A stretch of DNA of 24,403 bases from a virus: positions 1 to 24,403 of IMG/VR virus record IMGVR_UViG_3300046740_000065; one strand, given 5' to 3'. Both the position numbers and the translations under genes were made by a program. Under the pieces are notes generated by a model. That model had not been told where the DNA came from. It searched no databases and saw only the letters and a program-made list of their open reading frames with translations. Shown here in pieces: positions 20,424 through 24,403 of this stretch (position 1 is its first letter; each line of letters starts with the position of its first letter).

Positions 20424-21923
20424 ATGAGAGACCATACACCGATAGTTTTGGACAGATTTAATGGGCTATGGGACAGGGATGACCCTGAATCTACGCCTAT
20501 GGACCATTTTTCTGATGCCGTAAACCTTCGGTATTATGGTAGCAACTCATTTGGTAGTCGCTACGGGGTTAGTCGCAGTCAATCTGTGGCTAGTCCCGTA
20601 GCTTCTATTTTGAGAATCTACAACTATCCAACGTCAGATAAACAGACTATTTTAGTCCTTACAACTGGTGGTAATATCTATCATGTGGTAGATTCAACCA
20701 CCATTTTTGGACCAATTCTAACTATTCCGACTATGACAGATTTCGGCTTCGCGCCCTACGCAGGACGAGCTTACATTACCCCATTTACGACAGAGCTAGT
20801 AGGTGGACTAAACCGTGAGCGTGGGCTTGTTAGTGAATCTGTCTATGTCTATCTTGGTGCTGGTGCAGCCGCTCGTAAAGCAGGTGGAACCAAGCCATCA
20901 GCAAATCTTACAGCAGCAAATGGTGCAGCCGGGCACACTGACGCTGGTGTGCATATTTTCGGCTATGTATATGAAACTGATACAGGCTATCTTACTGCTC
21001 CCGGTGGACTTGTGGCATTTACGACGAGTCCTAGCCTTTCTGTCAGTTTCACTGGTGTCGCAAATAGTGCTGAAACTTTTGTTGTTAAGAAGCACATTGT
21101 TGCTTCTAAAGTAATTCATGATTACAACGGAGACGTTAATGGCTACGATTTATTCTTCATCCCAGGGGCTGACATTAACAACAATACTACTACTACTCTT
21201 AGCAACATTTCATTTTTCGACCAAGACTTATTGGCAGACGCGACGCACTTACTCGATAATTTCACTAATATACCTGCTGGTGTTGGTATGTGCACTTACC
21301 ATAACCGTATGTGTTACTGGACTGAACACGATAATATTTCACTTATTCGTGTCTCTGCTGTCGGAGAGCCTGAGGCTGTTTCTCAAATTACTGGACTTCT
21401 ACTGTTCCCACCGGATGGGAATCCTATTACTAATGGGGCTGAGTTACGGGACGTATTTTACGCTTTCAAGCGAAACAAGACCGTATCTTGGGTGGATAAC
21501 GGGGACGAGCCTACTACTTGGCCACTTTCTGGCGTTGATAATGCTATGGGATGTGGTGTTCATGGCATTGCGACTGTTGTGGATGCTGGCGGGTCAAATA
21601 TTGACTACCTTGTCGTTGGGACTTACAAGGGAATTACCCAATTCAATGGCAGGTATATTCTTCCAGAACTAAGTTGGAAGATACAAGGGCTATGGACAGC
21701 CCAAGATTTTAAGACAAAGAATCGTTTCATCCAGATGGTGAACGATTCAGTTGGACAGAACCTGTATTGTGTCACAACTGACCGACAAGTTCTGTATGCC
21801 AACTATTCAAACGGATTTGACCCCAAGTCGATACGTTGGTGTCCTTGGACATTTGAGACATTCGTGAACACTTTGTGTTTAATCAACATCAACGAGCTGA
21901 TTCTAGGCTGCGACCAGGTGTAA
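20424..21923 (+). CDS. putative tail tube/nozzle-like protein, 499 aa
   Basis: Large beta-rich protein. Seen: the N-terminus LDRFNGLWDRDDPESTP, repeated beta segments in the first 250 residues and IDYLVVGTYKGITQFNGRY, consistent with a beta-propeller-like fold. Size, fold and place between connector and fibre suggest a tail nozzle or stabilisation protein of a podovirus (T7 gp12 or P22 gp10 analogues); this is inferred. It starts 1 nt after the previous stop. No signal peptide. Confidence 0.6.
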   Translation: MRDHTPIVLDRFNGLWDRDDPESTPMDHFSDAVNLRYYGSNSFGSRYGVSRSQSVASPVASILRIYNYPTSDKQTILVLTTGGNIYHVVDSTTIFGPILTIPTMTDFGFAPYAGRAYITPFTTELVGGLNRERGLVSESVYVYLGAGAAARKAGGTKPSANLTAANGAAGHTDAGVHIFGYVYETDTGYLTAPGGLVAFTTSPSLSVSFTGVANSAETFVVKKHIVASKVIHDYNGDVNGYDLFFIPGADINNNTTTTLSNISFFDQDLLADATHLLDNFTNIPAGVGMCTYHNRMCYWTEHDNISLIRVSAVGEPEAVSQITGLLLFPPDGNPITNGAELRDVFYAFKRNKTVSWVDNGDEPTTWPLSGVDNAMGCGVHGIATVVDAGGSNIDYLVVGTYKGITQFNGRYILPELSWKIQGLWTAQDFKTKNRFIQMVNDSVGQNLYCVTTDRQVLYANYSNGFDPKSIRWCPWTFETFVNTLCLININELILGCDQV

Positions 21924-21924
21924 A

Positions 21925-22335
21925 ATGTCAATGGTCATCCCTGACGCACTAGAAGTCGAAGTCTTAACGACGTTACTAACTCCAGCACTTACGCTGAGAT
22001 TGTATAGTAACAACGTTACGCCTGTCGGCACTAATGCTGCTGCAAGTTTTACAGAAGTGGTTGGTGGGGGATATACCAGTTTCCCCTTGACATTCGCACA
22101 CTGGAGTATCGTGTCAGGAAATCCTTCTGTTGGCGTTTATGACGCTACTCAGACATGGAATTTCACTGGTGTAACTAACGCACCGGGCACGATTTACGGC
22201 TATTATGTGACTAGAAACAGTGATGGACACTTGATGTGGGCTGAAAGATTCGCATCTGGACTAGTTCCATTCTCTCCCATTGCGGGAAGTGTCATCAAGG
22301 TTCTTCCACGCTTTACAGCGGACAGTCTATTCTAA
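21925..22335 (+). CDS. tail-associated hypothetical protein, 136 aa
   Basis: Starts 1 nt after the tail gene stop and its own stop overlaps the fibre start (TAATG). Seen: LRLYSNNVTPVGTNAAASFT, EVVGGGYTSFPLTFA and a late TIYGYYVTRNSDGHLMWAERF: a beta-sandwich-like pattern that recurs upstream of phage fibres. Likely a fibre attachment or tip protein; the exact role is not known. Confidence 0.75.
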   Translation: MSMVIPDALEVEVLTTLLTPALTLRLYSNNVTPVGTNAAASFTEVVGGGYTSFPLTFAHWSIVSGNPSVGVYDATQTWNFTGVTNAPGTIYGYYVTRNSDGHLMWAERFASGLVPFSPIAGSVIKVLPRFTADSLF

Positions 22336-24403
22336 TGGCTCCTCCAATTACTTACTACATGAACTATATTATATTCTTTCGCGACCCCTCCGAATATGCT
22401 TTTGCTTTGGGGGTTGCTGGAAGTCCTTTGCTTGAAATGTCTCCTAGACAAGCTGCTTCAATCTTTGCAATTCCCTATCCCTATCCATCGGGAAATGTTG
22501 ATATAATTCCTAAGGGAATTTTATTTCCTGCTCCTTATACACCGGGTTCAGAAATTGGTTTTCCTGAACCATCAGGTGTATTTGTTGATGATTCTGTTCT
22601 TGAATTTACAGTTCCGGCTCAACAAGGCTATCCTCCAGTTGTTTGGCCTGCTGGACCAGATGGATTGTTTATTTGGTCTGGAAATATTGTTCTAAGTTCA
22701 GGCGCGGGTGCTGCTACAACTCCTCCCGGCAACGTAATGTCGGAAAGGCGTTGGATTGATGGATTTGAATGGAACGCCAATGCTGAAGGTGGTGGTTCAT
22801 CAAATACTGCTGGACTAGCAACTAGAGATGCCTCGCGCACGATTGATGGATGTGGTTTAGCTATTAGAGGAACTAACTCATCAATCAATAACCATCAAAC
22901 TGCTGAATATCGAACTGGTTTGACTCCTGCTACATCGTGGGAGAGATTTTATTTCAGAGTAAGAAGGCTTCCTACAGTTAATCCTGCTGGTTTATGGAGA
23001 TGTCACGGCACACCATCTAACGGTGCTGGATTTGCACTCCAATTGGAGACTACTGGTGCTGTTTCTGGCATTAGTATCAATGCTACAAATACTCAGGTTA
23101 ATGAAGGAACTGTATTTACTCCAGTTCTGCTTGAATGGAATAGGGTAGATATTTTCCTGAAATTCCATGCTTCAGGTGTTGGAACGTCAGGTATTATCAA
23201 GGTTTATGTTAATGGAATCTTGGTTTATACCTTCACTGACAACATTGGACATGGACTAAATAATGGCACTTCACATAATAATAGTGACCTTGGACAGTGG
23301 AATAGCCCAAGGGATAATAACGTAGAAATCGACATGGATGATTGGGTCAATGCTGACCTACCAGCCAACGTCGATGTTGCTACATTGCTATTTCTTGACG
23401 ATTTGTTCCCGATTGATTGGCTATTGGGAAGCCATATCAGGAAGTATCCTGTTCGTTCATCTTCAGTAGTTGGATGGACTGGCGCGGGGGTTCAAACTCT
23501 CAATAGTAACTTAAATCCTGTTGGTAGCACTCAATATGAGAACCTACAGAGCAGCACTTCAGCAGCTCAAATTATCGGTCTTACTGGTGCTCTTGGGTTG
23601 GGTATTCAGGACTGCCTAGCTAATGTCCTTGGACCTGTAGCTGCTACTGCTGGTATCAATACTAAGAACGCTGCATCAACTGATGGTGATTTGGGCTATA
23701 AGATTGCTGGTGCTGCTGCTGTTGTAGCTACTATCAATCAAACTGCTGCGAACCTATTTTTCTCGGTTCTTTATCATCCATCTGGTAATCTCTTGCCAGT
23801 GGAAATTTCTCCCTATAGTATTGTTCATACTAAGTCTGCTGATGCCAATTTGGATACTACCAATGGCATGAGCAATACTATTGAATTCATTGGAGTATGG
23901 GCTGAAGAAGATGACCCAACGTATACATTTCCTGTTTCAAGATTGTCATACCTGCATAATTGTCGGTATGCAAATACTGCATGGGGCTACTATGGTTCTA
24001 CAGTAGCTTCACCTGTTTTTTCAGTTAGTGCTACTTATGTAGGAACTGGTGCGTATCAGGAGATTTCACTTCCCGGACCGTGCCATTTCCTATTTATCAG
24101 AGCACTTACTGGAGGCACCAAACCTGCATGGGTTATGGGTGCTGGACTTTCATCTCGACAGGGTGGAATTGATGAGGCAAATGGCCTCATTCAAATGTTC
24201 GCTGATTCTGCTGGAGATATTTGGTTTTCTGTTGATGGAACGGGTGTTAACTGGAATGCTATTGGTGTAACTTACCAATATGAAGCATTTTGTGACCCCG
24301 GTAATAGATTCCTACTCTGCACTTCAATGGCTCATAGCACTACAGGGCCAACTCCTCCTATTGCGAATACACTGATTGACCCTGCTTTCACTCCTGAAGC
24401 ATG
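22335..24403 (+). CDS. tail fibre/receptor-binding-like protein with lectin-like domain (3' end outside window)
   Basis: 689 codons stay open to the window edge. Seen: a Pro-rich N-terminal part; then from about residue 130 a segment with YFRVRRLPTV, GLWRCHGTP, LLEWNRVDIFLKFHASG and IKVYVNGILVYTFTDN, which resembles a concanavalin A/laminin-G-like jelly roll; then Ala/Gly/Ser-rich beta segments. Position at the end of the tail genes fits a receptor-binding fibre or spike that recognises host surface glycans. No glycosidase residues were identified. The C-terminus, with any chaperone domain, is missing. Confidence 0.8.
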   Translation, partial: MAPPITYYMNYIIFFRDPSEYAFALGVAGSPLLEMSPRQAASIFAIPYPYPSGNVDIIPKGILFPAPYTPGSEIGFPEPSGVFVDDSVLEFTVPAQQGYPPVVWPAGPDGLFIWSGNIVLSSGAGAATTPPGNVMSERRWIDGFEWNANAEGGGSSNTAGLATRDASRTIDGCGLAIRGTNSSINNHQTAEYRTGLTPATSWERFYFRVRRLPTVNPAGLWRCHGTPSNGAGFALQLETTGAVSGISINATNTQVNEGTVFTPVLLEWNRVDIFLKFHASGVGTSGIIKVYVNGILVYTFTDNIGHGLNNGTSHNNSDLGQWNSPRDNNVEIDMDDWVNADLPANVDVATLLFLDDLFPIDWLLGSHIRKYPVRSSSVVGWTGAGVQTLNSNLNPVGSTQYENLQSSTSAAQIIGLTGALGLGIQDCLANVLGPVAATAGINTKNAASTDGDLGYKIAGAAAVVATINQTAANLFFSVLYHPSGNLLPVEISPYSIVHTKSADANLDTTNGMSNTIEFIGVWAEEDDPTYTFPVSRLSYLHNCRYANTAWGYYGSTVASPVFSVSATYVGTGAYQEISLPGPCHFLFIRALTGGTKPAWVMGAGLSSRQGGIDEANGLIQMFADSAGDIWFSVDGTGVNWNAIGVTYQYEAFCDPGNRFLLCTSMAHSTTGPTPPIANTLIDPAFTPEA

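Noticed and set aside
21118-21672. 184-codon rightward frame rich in Leu
   Set aside because: Lies wholly inside the tail protein gene in another frame; hydrophobic bias comes from the frame shift.

Overview
The window looks like part of a tailed double-stranded DNA bacteriophage genome. A continuous rightward block encodes small terminase candidate, large terminase, portal, acidic scaffold-like protein, major capsid protein, connector-like protein, tail protein and fibre. Genes are packed with 1-22 nt overlaps, use Shine-Dalgarno sites, and often start with GTG. No tape-measure or tail-sheath gene lies between the capsid gene and the fibre, which favours a short-tailed (podovirus-like) virion; that is an inference. 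The host cannot be read from the sequence. Many proteins match types seen in environmental phage genomes rather than model phages.

Layout. (1) 1-3161, leftward: a SprT-peptidase/SNF2-helicase fusion cut by the left edge, a 69-aa protein and a 241-aa Cys-pair protein. (2) 3162-4279, 1.1 kb without genes but full of structure: two mirror-image arrays of six 11-bp repeats around a 20-bp A tract, then nine GATTAGCA-type repeats, four joined at a fixed distance to covarying hairpins. (3) 4280-5869, leftward: six small unknown genes read from a strong sigma70-like promoter at 5923-5951, with GC hairpins at the gene junctions. (4) 5870-6651, divergent control region: a 10-bp-period array of TTGCACA-like units, TTCCGGAA palindromes, and a strong rightward promoter at 6567-6595 inside an inverted repeat. 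(5) 6652-24403, rightward: packaging, head and tail genes, with a methyltransferase and a glycosyltransferase inserted after the capsid genes, ending in a fibre-like gene cut by the right edge.

How it works together (inference). Two back-to-back promoters near 6 kb drive a leftward, probably early, set of small proteins and the rightward virion operon. The terminase pair packages DNA through the portal into a capsid built by the capsid and scaffold proteins. The connector-like, tail and fibre proteins finish the particle. The repeat-rich 3.2-4.3 kb gap is the best candidate in the window for a replication origin or a segregation (centromere-like) site. No integrase, repressor, lysis, polymerase or tRNA gene was recognised.
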